Shown piece by piece: positions 20,891 through 31,800 of a stretch of 64,000 nt of DNA. This DNA comes from Bolinopsis microptera (Eukaryota; Ctenophora; Tentaculata; Lobata; Bolinopsidae): positions 12,824,635-12,888,634 of the forward strand of contig NC_087079.1 in assembly GCF_026151205.1 (NCBI RefSeq), written 5' to 3'. The position numbers were made by a program, and so were the translations under genes. The notes under the pieces are model-generated. The model did not search any database and was not told the origin of the DNA. It saw only the letters and a program-made list of their open reading frames with translations. Every line of letters begins with the position of its first letter. Positions within the stretch are counted from its first letter, which is position 1.

Positions 20891-23800
20891 ATGGCAATGA
20901 TCTGTTCTTTGAGTAACGAGGTACCGGAGGAACCGGTCATTTCCCTCACCAGCAAACACATCTTCGAGAAGAGATTGCTGGAGAAGTATATCTCTGAGAA
21001 TGGCACTGATCCCATCAACGGGGAGCCGCTCTCTGACGAGCAGGTTTGTGGAGTTCAAGAGTTTAGATTTTCTGTTTGTTCTCTTTCTTTCATCATTAGG
21101 TTTTCTAATTAACTAAAATTTGATAGTGTCGAAGTAATTATGCTCTGAGTTTCACCCTCGTATCAATAACTTCTCCCATGATGGGAATCAGCAGTTATTT
21201 TAAATCCTCCCTCAGATTGTACCGATAAACACATCACCAGTTCAGCGACCCAGACCTCCAACTGCCACCAGCATTCCTGCCATTCTTAAGATACTGCAGG
21301 TTTTAATCTTGTTCTTTATATTTCAATTTATCTGATTTACAACCAATGATTCGTTTAATGTAAGTTACATTATTTGTTCATATGACACTTTTTACTTTTG
21401 ACTTTTTCATGAAATATTCAATGTTGAATCGTTAGTGTTGTTATCACTAACATTTCCTCCTCCAGGATGAATGGGACGCATGTATGCTGCACAGTTACAC
21501 ACTGCGACAACAGTTGCAGATGACGCGCCAGGAGTTGAGTTACGCGCTCTATCAACACGACGCTGCTTGTCGTGTTATCGCCCGTCAGGATAAGGAGGTC
21601 TGTCTAACTTTAACAAACTTTTTAAGTATTTATTTCAAATTATACTTCAAATGGTAATAATCCACATTTTACATATAATATGACATATATGTGCTAACCT
21701 AGCCCTATCAAGCTCATAATTTGATTGGCATATCATGGCCCTGGATATTTTAGATATTTAAAATCTGTCAAATCTTGTTTTGCTCCATTTTAAATATAGG
21801 TCTATAACGATACTGCCACTAGGTGACTGCTGCCCGAGAAGCTTTGGCCACACTGAAACCACAAGCAGCGCTAGCTGCACAGCAACCTGCTGCACCAGCA
21901 CCTGCACCTGTCCATGTTGCTGCACCTGCAGAACCTGCTAGACCTGAACCAATGGAGGTGGAGACCCAGCTTGTACCAATTGGTTAGTCGGGATCAGACA
22001 GGATTACTTTCTTACTTTTCACTTACTTTCATATACATACTTTCAATCTGATTACTGCTTGTTCAATTCACTATATAAGAATTATTTACACTCATATTGA
22101 AGCTTTCAATATACAACTAAGAACAACTTTATCCATTAAGCAATTTGAAATAATCAGCCAACCCTCCTCCCAGGCTTGTCTGATGAAGTGCTCCAGCAGC
22201 TGCAACAGACCCACGTTAAGCTCACGTCACTCCGTAAGAAGAGGGGTAAGGAGATGCCAGAGGGCCTCCCCACTGCTCAGCAACTCAAACATTACACTCA
22301 AACCTCCTCCCATCCTGGCCTTCACAGGTTTGTCAGAAACTATACAGCTGTACGTGATCTGAGGTGTTGAGTCCTCGATTTTTGGGAAAACAATTCTGAA
22401 TGTTTCATGAATTCGGCAAAAAGTTGATTTGATCATGTTACTTATCTTAATATCGCTCTTCAATGTACAAATTCAAACCATTTGCATTAGAAACTCTAAA
22501 CACGTACTTTACAGTGCAACTCTAAACACGTACTTTACAGTGCAACTCTAAACACGTACTTTACAGTGCAACTCTTAACACGTACTTTACAGTGCAACTC
22601 TAAACACGTACTTTGCAGTGCAAGTTTGCCGGGTATATTGTGTCTGGATCTGCTTCCTAACACCAAGAGAACAGTAACTGGAGGAGCTGATAGGAACATT
22701 GTGGTATTTGACAAGGAGAACGAGAAGATCGTCTGTACTCTTAAAGGTATTCCACCGCTTTCGCTTTCTGATTAAATCGGTCAATGGAGTGTATTTAACC
22801 GTTGTATCGATTTCATTTTGTCTGTCACCACGTATATTATTAACACTGAACCCATGTCTAGGTCACACGAAGAAGGTTACAAACGTGGTGGCTCATCCCA
22901 ACGAGAAGACCATCATCTCCGCCTCTCCGGACAGCCATGTCCGTATCTGGGATATCGGAGAAGAGACCTGTAAACACACACTCCGGATACACGATGGTCC
23001 GGTAACCGGACTTTCTCTCCATCCCACTGGGGATTACATGCTGAGTTGTTCTGCTGATCAGCACTGGGGATTTTCTGATATTGAACATGGTATGTGGGAG
23101 TGCAAGCGCGGTTTTACAATAAGTCTTATAATTTACAATTTAAACATTGGCTTATGTCTTTATGTAATACGTAGAAAATTCGTAACAAATTCAATTAATA
23201 CACCAATTAAATTAAAATAATTTAAGTACATTGTATATTATGAATCTTATCAATGAAATAATTAATTATGTAAACAAACCCCCCTCTCTCCTCCAGGAAA
23301 ACTGTTGTGTAAGGTAGCTGACCAATCTGTATCCCACGGTTTAACCTGCTGTCAGTTCCATCCTGATGGTCTTATCTTCGGAACGGGAACCTCCGACTCT
23401 CTGGTTAAGATCTGGGATTTCAAGGAACAGAAGAGTGCTGCTAACTTCCCCGGTCACAGTGGTCCCATATCTGCTATTGCTTTCTCTGAGAATGGATACT
23501 ATCTTGCTACTAGGTTTGAACTTTAAAATTAATTTAATTAATTTAATAATCATAGGAAACATGATTAAAATTAATTTAATTAATTTAATAATCATAGGAA
23601 AGATTGTGGTTATTTTACGCAGATCAGGGTGGTGAGTTAATCCTTGCCCTAAACCTAATTCTGATTACTTATCTTCTTCCTCCTCAGTGCTGATGATGAA
23701 GTTGTGAAACTATGGGATCTGAGGAAGTTGAGGAACTTCAAGACCATCTCTTTGGACGATAAGTACACAGTTCGAGGACTGACGTTTGATAACAGTGGTC

Positions 23801-24173
23801 ACTACTTGGCTGTAGCTGGACCTGATGTCAGAGTTTATCAGATCAGGTCAGTCAAATGTAGTTTTTAGGGCCGTCTTAGGTCAACCGCTCAGTTTTAGGG
23901 AAACTGTTCATAAATATTCGATATTCATCCCTGAAACATTGCATTCTTGACACGAAAATGCAGGTATTATTGTTAATGTCTACACATTTCGAAAGAATAA
24001 CGTTTAGTCCAAAATTATCATTTACTTGAACCCCTTTCAGCAAACAATGCGATCTTGTCGTGACATGGGACGCTCACACCCAAGATTCCACGGACGTTAG
24101 GTTTGGTCCGGACGTAAACTACGTGGCTAGTGTTTCCAACGACCGTACCCTCAAGTTCTACGCAGCTAATTAG
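20891..24173 (+). CDS. PRPF19: PRP19 / PRPF19, U-box ubiquitin ligase and spliceosome factor
   Basis: The core subunit of the Prp19 (NTC) complex, a nuclear E3 ligase that stabilises the active spliceosome. Ten exons: 20,891-21,043; 21,216-21,299; 21,466-21,597; 21,823-21,982; 22,174-22,327; 22,619-22,746; 22,862-23,089; 23,297-23,513; 23,688-23,846; 24,041-24,173. All introns are GT-AG and phases agree, giving 515 residues (vertebrate protein about 504). The U-box starts [19 protein letters not shown] coiled-coil tetramerisation helix follows ([20 protein letters not shown]), then an Ala/Pro linker, then WD40 repeats ([60 protein letters not shown]). The frame is fully intact. Exon 6 is preceded by a 26-bp tandem array that repeats the 3' splice site. 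The start is the first ATG, with a Helitron-like element just upstream. Confidence 0.97.
22493..22618 (+). repeat. 26-bp tandem repeat duplicating a 3' splice site
   Basis: Five copies of a 26-bp unit (AACTCTAAACACGTACTTTA plus CAGTGC) end exactly at PRPF19 exon 6. Each unit carries TTTACAG or TTTGCAG followed by TGCAA, so AG acceptors fall at 22,514, 22,540, 22,566, 22,592 and 22,618. The last joins exon 5 in the correct frame. Confidence 0.92.
23527..23600. repeat. Tandem duplication in PRPF19 intron 8
   Basis: Two copies of an about 48-bp AT-rich unit, each ending AATAATCATAGGAAA, inside the intron between exons 8 and 9. Probably neutral. Confidence 0.85.
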
Positions 24174-24263
24174 ATCATTACCAGCTAATTAGCAGAGGAT
24201 CTGATTAAATTATGATTAGAATCTACGGCTTATTTGTGTCGATCAGCTGATCGGTATATACGC

Positions 24264-24882
24264 GGGGGGTACCAAGTGCCGGACATCACGTCGACTAAGT
24301 GTAGTTTTGGATATTTTTCACTAGACCCACCCACCCCCTTTGCGGTACTAACTGTTTTTTTGGATAATACGTAAGACACCCACCCCTTTTGCCGCCTTTT
24401 GCGGTACTAACTGTCGAAAAATCGTGGTACTAACTGTTTTTTGGTATATAGAATAAGATACCCACCCATAAATTGCTTTAAACAGCTCATTAAACATTGG
24501 AAATGGGAAAATTATACCCACTATTTAGTAGGGGTTTTGTTTTCAATGTAGTCGAATTAGATAAAAAGTTACACACAAAATTTTAAAATTACAAAAAACC
24601 CAAAAAAAAACTCAAAAAAACCTCAAAACCCATTCCCAAAATTGAAATTCGAGGTAAAATGGTTTTTTTTTGGGGTTGGACACCCAAAAAATGAACCCCT
24701 TAGTACCATGTACTAACTGTTTTTCTGGAAAATGGGCAGTAGACCCACCAGTTAGTACCATGTACTAACTGTTTTTCTGGAAAATGGGCAGTAGACCCAC
24801 CAGTTAGTACCATGTACTAACTGTGTTTTTGGGAGAAAAAATGACCCACCCACCAACGTCATGTCCGGTACTAAGTGTATGA

Positions 24883-24923
<41 letters not shown>
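24264..24923. mobile_element. MITE, 660 bp, poly-G/poly-C ends, 8-bp target duplication
   Basis: It is flanked by a perfect 8-bp repeat ATATACGC (24,256-24,263 and 24,924-24,931). The left end is GGGGGG followed by a CCGGACATCACGT block; the right end is the inverse, CGTCATGTCCGG followed by a run of 39 C (24,884-24,922). The interior repeats GGTACTAACTGT many times and includes a 52-bp tandem duplication (about 24,698-24,800). It is non-coding and lies 90 bp downstream of the PRPF19 stop. Its architecture resembles the element at 7146. Confidence 0.8.
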
Positions 24924-24931
24924 ATATACGC

Positions 24932-25464
24932 AGTTTGGCTGCTAAAAAGAATTTTATTTCTTATTTTTTATTCGTTATTACAGAGCAGATATCTCCTACA
25001 TTTACATGAGTAATTTATGTAAGGTCTAATCGGTGCTATTCGTACACTTTTTCTTTGATTTTTACTTTAATATTGTTAAGAGATCTGGAGTTATGGTGCA
25101 ACGAGTGGGCCTAAAAGTAAAGAGCGTTTAGACATTCTTTTTTATTAAATCAATTTTAACATACTGAAATTTAATCTGACCGGTCAAATTATCTTATGTA
25201 TAAATTCCATAAAATATCATATAATTAGTTTATTTTATGATAAAGTCGAGTATCATTGTGATTATTTCGAAGCATACTGTTCAAAATTCAGACGATGAAT
25301 AATTTATAAAATGAATTCGAAAATATTCATGTATGAACTATGCTATCTCAATTATCAACCATTCGGCCGGCATCCGCCATGCATATTACACCAAACTGAT
25401 TTGACACAATCTCTAAATGTAACTCAACCACATACACCTAACCCAAGCTTGTACATCAGGTAAA
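24932..25464. other. Intergenic region, probable VPS72 promoter
   Basis: AT-rich; no gene seen. No promoter motif is clear enough to call. Confidence 0.45.
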
Positions 25465-26472
25465 ATGTCAGAAAGACCGAGGCGAGTTCGGGCGGGAGCC
25501 AACATGGCCGCCCTGATGATGGAGGAGGACACAATGGACGACTTCTACAAAACGGCTTACGGAGGGTTTGAAGAGCAAGAAACGGACGGGGATTACAGTA
25601 CCGAGCATGATCAGAGTGATATGGTGGACTCTGATTTTGATGCTAGTGAGAATGAGAATGATGAGCCTGAGTCGGAGGAGACGGAGGAGAAGAAGAAGAG
25701 GAAACAGTGGGAGATTAAACCTCCACCTCGACCAAAACAGAGGGAGAAGGGAGATAAGGCAGAGGGGAGTGGAGATAAGAAGGAGAGGAAGACTCAGCCG
25801 ACTGTTGTGTTACAAGTTTCGAGAAGGACTACAACTACGGTGAAATCAGAGCTATCTAAAGTGAAACGAGAACATGAAGCTAAGAACAGAGCTAAAAGAA
25901 AATCAACAAAGAGAGAATGGAAGATGCCTACACAGGAGGAAATAATGGAGGAGTGTCGGCTTACAGAGGAGAAGAATCTCGAACTCCTCCACGCTTTCAG
26001 ACTGCACGAGGAGCAGAAAAAGAAAACTCGCGCCACAAAACGTCGTAACACAATGGGCGCCTACATCAGATACCACAGCATCGCCGCCCCAATAGTGAAA
26101 CTAGGCGGTCTCAGCGCCAACTCTCCCCAACAGGGCATCACAGGTTCAGATCACAAAGTTACCGCTCTCCGGTACTGCACCCGCAACTTTGTCACTTTCT
26201 CAGACCCCAGGATTGTGCCACACTTCCTTCAGAAACATCACCCTAAAATACAACCCGCAGAGAAACTATACTGTCCTGTAACCAGGCTACCCGCTAAATA
26301 CATGGACCCTTTAACAGGGACACCTTATGCGACTTGCAAAGCTTTTAAGACTATAAGAGACAGTTTTGCAGTGTACGAGGAGATGCGACAGGGTGAGCAT
26401 CAGCATCAAGGGAGTTCCTCTGGTGATGGCAGTACGAAGAGGACGCGCAAAAAAGCAACTGAAGACTCATAG
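25465..26472 (+). CDS. VPS72: VPS72 / YL1, histone H2A.Z chaperone
   Basis: A subunit of the SRCAP (SWR1) and TIP60 chromatin complexes that binds H2A.Z-H2B and delivers it to the remodeller. A single exon of 335 residues (human about 364). The N-terminal YL1 domain starts MSERPRRVRAGANMAALMME, with the acidic DYSTEHDQSDMVDSDFDASE segment that contacts the histone dimer, then a long Lys/Arg-rich stretch and REWKMPTQEEIMEECRLTEE. The C-terminal YL1_C domain is clear: PAEKLYCPVTRLPAKYMDPL then TGTPYATCKAFKTIR. The tail is basic and disordered. The frame is intact and the ATG context is good. Confidence 0.96.
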   Translation: MSERPRRVRAGANMAALMMEEDTMDDFYKTAYGGFEEQETDGDYSTEHDQSDMVDSDFDASENENDEPESEETEEKKKRKQWEIKPPPRPKQREKGDKAEGSGDKKERKTQPTVVLQVSRRTTTTVKSELSKVKREHEAKNRAKRKSTKREWKMPTQEEIMEECRLTEEKNLELLHAFRLHEEQKKKTRATKRRNTMGAYIRYHSIAAPIVKLGGLSANSPQQGITGSDHKVTALRYCTRNFVTFSDPRIVPHFLQKHHPKIQPAEKLYCPVTRLPAKYMDPLTGTPYATCKAFKTIRDSFAVYEEMRQGEHQHQGSSSGDGSTKRTRKKATEDS

Positions 26473-27036
26473 CGGGCGTGAGAATTGTTGACTAGGTTGT
26501 TTAGTCCGTTTGATAATCCTTCAGTTAGCCGTCTTGTGTATCTTTTGACTGTTCGAAAGTCCGAGTTGTCGGCTAAAGTAGAAAACCAATGATAGCGATA
26601 TGCTGGTCTACCTTGGTGAGAGTGTAAGAATGTTTGTTGAAGCTACCCTATTTTCTGTTGATAAATTGAACTTTATATTACTTTAACCTTTTATGCATCA
26701 TTTAATAACTCATGTTTTATTCATTCCTTAAAGTTTATGATTTCTCAGAAATCATAATTTTTCTTTCGGTGGCTGTGTACATAATGTTGTGATAATAATT
26801 GCTTTTATTTTCAATTTGATGAATACAATAATCGAATTTGTGTCGCATTCGTCTTACTTTTTGTTTATTCCAAATCGATTTTTAAAGACTGTCTCTGATC
26901 CTTAGCTTAAAATGCATATTTTAAAATAATCAAAAACAATACACTCAAATACAAAGTATATCTATAAATACCATTCAATTAAAGTACTACCATTCAGATC
27001 GCTAAATGTAAGCGCTAGACCGCACCCCAAAGCACC
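26473..27036. other. Intergenic region
   Basis: AT-rich; it holds the VPS72 3' UTR and the promoter of the TRAPPC13 gene. No other feature seen. Confidence 0.5.
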
Positions 27037-28258
27037 ATGGAGCCGAGTACGGCTACAACAGGGAACCACGCGCTGGCCCTGCGCGTGATGCGGCTCACCA
27101 AACCAGCCATTATCCCCTCCTGGCCCCTCCAAGCTGACAAGGATGACTACTGTGGAGAAGAGCTGGTTACACACCGTGACAAGGACATTACCGTCATACC
27201 CAACCTGGTTACGTACCCCTACGGAGAGGTCCTCACTGTACCTCAGAACCTTGGCAGCATCTACCTCGGTGAGACGTTCGCTTCGTTTGTAAACGTACAG
27301 AATGATAGTCAGCAGACTGTACGGGATGTAGTGCTGAAGACAGATCTGCAGACTTCCTCTCAGAGGATGCCCCTCAGTAACCCCACAGGACAAGCCATGG
27401 TGTCGAAACTAGTCCCCGGGGATAATATCAGTGAGGTGATTACCCACGAGGTTAAAGAGTTAGGTGGACAGCTGCTGGTCTGTACTGTCAGTTACATAAA
27501 TACCTCCGGGGAGAAGCAGATGTTTAGGAAATATTACAAATTCCAGGTCCTGAAACCTCTGGATGTCAGGACCAAGTTCTTTACAACCTCAGATGAGGAG
27601 ATATTCCTGGAAGCCCAGATAACAAACACGACCCCTCACCCGCTACACATGCAGAAAGTAGTGCTGGCTCCCTCTCCTCTCTACACGGTATCTGATCTCA
27701 ACTTCCTCGGCACGGGAGACTCTATATTCGCTGACAGTGACTACATTAATCCTGATGATACCTGGCAGTATCTTTACAAACTCTCCCCTAAAATGACTGC
27801 TGATGAGAACTCCAATGTTAAAGGGGGTATCTTCGGTTGGTAAGTTAGATATCATGTGGCTCAGCAACTTTGGAGAGAGGGGCCGGCTCCAATCATCCCA
27901 ATTACAACGGCTAATCCAACAACAGGGCGAGCTAGTCGTCACAGTGCAATCCCTCCCTCACTTTATCGCTGGAGACGAACAATTCCAACTGGTGCTCCGT
28001 CTCCGGAACACTTCAGACCGGAAATACAACCTGCACATCACCCTGAATCAGATCAATAACTCAGGGTTGATCTGGGTGGGTGATATTAGGAAGGTGGTGG
28101 GGGAGGTGCTGCCTTGTTCTCACATGGACGTGCAGCTTGATATATTGCCTATCAAGTCGGGGGTGTGGGATGTTGGGGAGATCACTATTGAGAATGTTCT
28201 GACCAATAAGCGGTTTAGTTATCCTTCTATAGGACAGATTCTTGTTGGACTCAAGTAG
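27037..28258 (+). CDS. TRAPPC13: TRAPPC13, trafficking complex subunit (one frameshift)
   Basis: A subunit of the metazoan TRAPPII/III tethering complexes that act in ER-Golgi traffic and autophagy. A single exon. It starts MEPSTATTGNHALALRVMRL and continues TKPAIIPSWPLQAD, with family blocks ETFASFVNVQNDSQQTV, GQLLVCTVSYINTSGE, RKYYKFQVLKPLDVRTKFF and EIFLEAQITNTTPHPL. After a run of five G (27,823-27,827) the frame shifts by one base. The other frame carries straight on with KLDIMWLSNFGERGRLQSSQ, a hallmark of the family, to the stop at 28,258. Combined length is about 406 residues, as expected. The break lies in a homopolymer, so a sequencing error is the simplest reading. Confidence 0.9.
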
Positions 28259-28835
28259 GTTTACATCTGTCTTCAGTTCTTCCTCTTTCACTCCTGAAAG
28301 TAAGGATTATCCTTTTATCCTTTAAGTCAATTGATGTCAGTTTAGTTTAGATCTATCGTCATTGGGAGCCCACCCAACTGAGATGAACTGTAAACTGACC
28401 TGGGTCTTGGAGTTTTTCTGTCCTTTATTAGCGAACTATTGGGATTTTTCTTGCTGTATTCGTGGTTATTAGAATTTCACAGTGCGTTGATGAGTCTTGG
28501 GAATTCAGATGTTTTAAGATTTTGATGTTTAGTATATTTTCTGCTATTTTGATTTGTTAAATAATGTGCCGAGCTGAAGTGTATGTTTCAGTTGATTTAA
28601 TGTTATAACCAGCTTGTAAATTGTTACTATCTTTGTTTTAAGACAAACTATATAATTGTCTTATCTGTATGCTCCAATTTTCTTCGCCTCATTAAACAAA
28701 TTTCCTTTCGTTACAATTCAATGTTACAATTTTCTTATGATGACATCGAAGTGATTTCCCGATAATTTTAAAAACTAATGTTTATAGAGTTGAACATCAT
28801 GTGAGGGAATTAAGAGGCTCTCAGAGTAAAGATAA
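28259..28835. other. Intergenic region before UPF2
   Basis: AT-rich; no gene seen. It should contain the TRAPPC13 3' UTR and the UPF2 promoter, and perhaps the UPF2 start codon in an unrecognised first exon. Confidence 0.45.
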
Positions 28836-31800
28836 CCAAGTCACACATCCAGTCAGTTTATACACTCATCAACCCTGGAGTCTTCAATCGTGGAATCCAC
28901 CGAGGCCGAGGCCGAGGAGAATACTCCTGCAGGTCAGTGTACTTCGCGGATAATTTTATTAATTACTTCGCAATCATACTGTTACTTACTTTTGTAATTT
29001 AATAGTCCAGGAATCCCGTTCTTTAAAGATTGTGCTCAGCTTCCTTTCTGGTTCTGTAATCATTTCTAATCTGCTGTCGACTCTAAAGAGTGTAACAACA
29101 CCATTGACTAGGTTGGGAGGACGGTGAAGATGCCCGAGATAGAGAGGATGAATCTAAAGCTATAGAGTTCGAGAGAGCTGCTGAGGCTAGACACTCGGAG
29201 AAGGTTGCCTCCCGTCAGATGAACCTTGATGCTAAAGGTAAATACAGCTCTTTAACAGAATCAAAACATACCGTATTGGTAATTTTAGTATAATAATGAG
29301 GAAAGAGTCGCAATTTCTGGTCAGATCATAGCTTATTTGAAAGAAACACGTACTAGCAAGTTCTTTTGACCTTCGTTATGTTTTTTTACATTAATTTATT
29401 AAGCAAAAGTAACATTTAGGTTTTATTTTCAGCGCACCACCCGCCTGATTCCTTCTTCAGAAGTCTAGACAGCTCGGTGAAGAAGAACAGTGTGTTTGTC
29501 AAGAAACTCAGCTCGCTTACCGAACAGAGCAGAGACAAGTTGGTATCTGATCTGAACTCGCTTAATCTCACCAAGTATATCGAGGAGGTGGTCAATGCTA
29601 TCTGCTCAGCTAAGTTGAAGGTTAGTTTTATAATGACGGTTAGATAAATTTGAATTGAGTATTAGATTACAATTCAGATTATTCTGTATTAGCTGAAATT
29701 AGAGTATTGTATTATATACCAGCTGTTTTTATTCGGATGTACATTTTTTATAGAATGATCGTATATTCTTCAATTTTGAGGATAATCGCATTCCTTACCA
29801 TTCTCTCCTCTCTATCAGATGCAAGACATGAACTGTGCCATACACCTCTGCTCGCTTCTCCACAGAAGGTACAGTGACTTCTCTCTACTCCTCCTGAAAA
29901 CTCTGCAACATGCTCTCAACAACCTCCACAAAGATGATAAGGTAATACTTTAAAGTTTAAATTACCTCAATTTTAAGGTATTACCTAATTTTAATAGGGT
30001 ATTACAGCGCGATTTTATAATTATTTCCCACGTCTAACCCGCGACTGTCTTGGGAATCTTTCTTATAGAAGTATAGAAATTATTGTAATGGTCGCATTTT
30101 AAATAATTTTTAATGTAATAAGCAACGGATATGCTTGGTTGAATTAAGTTCTGTTAAATATAGATAATTAATTAATTAGCTAATTAATTAATTACCCGAT
30201 TGTGCCAGGTATCAAGAGTTCGTATAGAGCTGCGTTTACTTGGACAAATGTTAGTTCTGGGGATCATCACCGATCAGAAGGAGGGCTTCACTCTTCTTCA
30301 TAACACACTCTGCAAGATCGTCGAGAACGATAAGGTTCGTTAATGTCAATTAACGGGTAATTTGTTAAATCCTAGTAAATCGTTTTGTAGCCTTGATGTT
30401 TAGAATATTAATCGTGGTAGTGTATAACAACATTAAATCTTGTTATAATATAATAAATTATGTTTTATTTTTACCGTACTTTTTTAATTAAACAAAGTAA
30501 GTAAGTAAAGTGTTGAGGGCTTAATAAAGGTCTGTTCTAATCTCGGTTCAATGAAACACTTGGTTACATATGCGTTTTTATTAGACTTAATTATAAATAT
30601 TTTCAGGACAAGTTGGAGTTTTTACCGGCGATGGTGTCCTTTGTTAAACACTGCGGAGTAGACATTCTGGGAGTCCAGTCTACCAAAAACAGGTTGGTTT
30701 ATGGTCTACGGGAATCTTAAACCACGTGACCCCCCCCCCCCCCCCACGTGACCCTCTTCCACAACTAACGACGTGATAATACCGTGTCCCACTCCACCGA
30801 TAATCATTTTCACATTCCACTTACACCGATAATCATTTTCACATTCCTTTCTCCTCTCAGGCAGCTGATAGAGCAACATAACATCACAGTTCCTGCCATA
30901 AAGATACTGTCAAAAGATAAGCAGCAGATATTTGCTGATCTCCTGAAAGAGTACAGCTCTGCTGTGATATTATCTCTGGTTAGACTCCACAACAAGCTCA
31001 TGAAGTGCCTCAAGCACAACAAGAAAACTCTGCTAATGAAAGGTGAGACTTTCAACCTAATTCACTGTGATGTTGTTTTTTGGTTTTTCTAGATATTTCA
31101 CTCGTTATTGTTGATGTTTCAACCATTTTGTGGGATTCGCTGGCTTGAAAAACTAAAACTTGAAGCATTGACTAAAGTTTGATGATATTGGCGTGTCGCC
31201 GTGTCTAATACCCTCCACTCTTCAGGTGAAATTTCTGCGGAGAAGATAGAGCTATCAGAGAAGCTAGCTGCTCAGCACAGCAAACTCCTGATGAACGCCA
31301 CCACACTCGCGGAACTGCTCGACATTATCATACCCGACCTGCCCAACTTGCAAGCACTGGATGACGATGAAATGGACTGTAACTCTCCTGCTAACGCTAA
31401 CTCTGATGTTAGTGTTGTTGGAATGTCTTGTGATAAATTCTAGATTTTAACTACATTTTTGAGATGTTTGTAAAACTGTTTGTTATGTTGTATATTGCTG
31501 CTTCTATCCAAGTTGTTCTAAACCATAATTCAAGTTTAAAAGTTGGAGCTAACTTTCAATATGAATATTTATGATATCTCTATGTATTGGCTGGCTGTAA
31601 AATTTAAAGCTTGTTTTATTAAAATTTGTTTTATTTTGTCCTCTTGTAAGACCGATTTTTTCATCAGTTGGGTGACATAAGTTTGTGGGAGGATGAGGAC
31701 CAGAAAACATTTTACCGAGATATTCTGGACCTGACTGGAATTGTACCTCAAATACTTTACAAAAGTAAGTTTTACAAAAGTAACTTCACAAAAGTACTTC

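Noticed and set aside
25568..25843. Arg-rich frame inside VPS72
   Set aside because: Out-of-frame reading of the Glu/Lys-rich part of VPS72.
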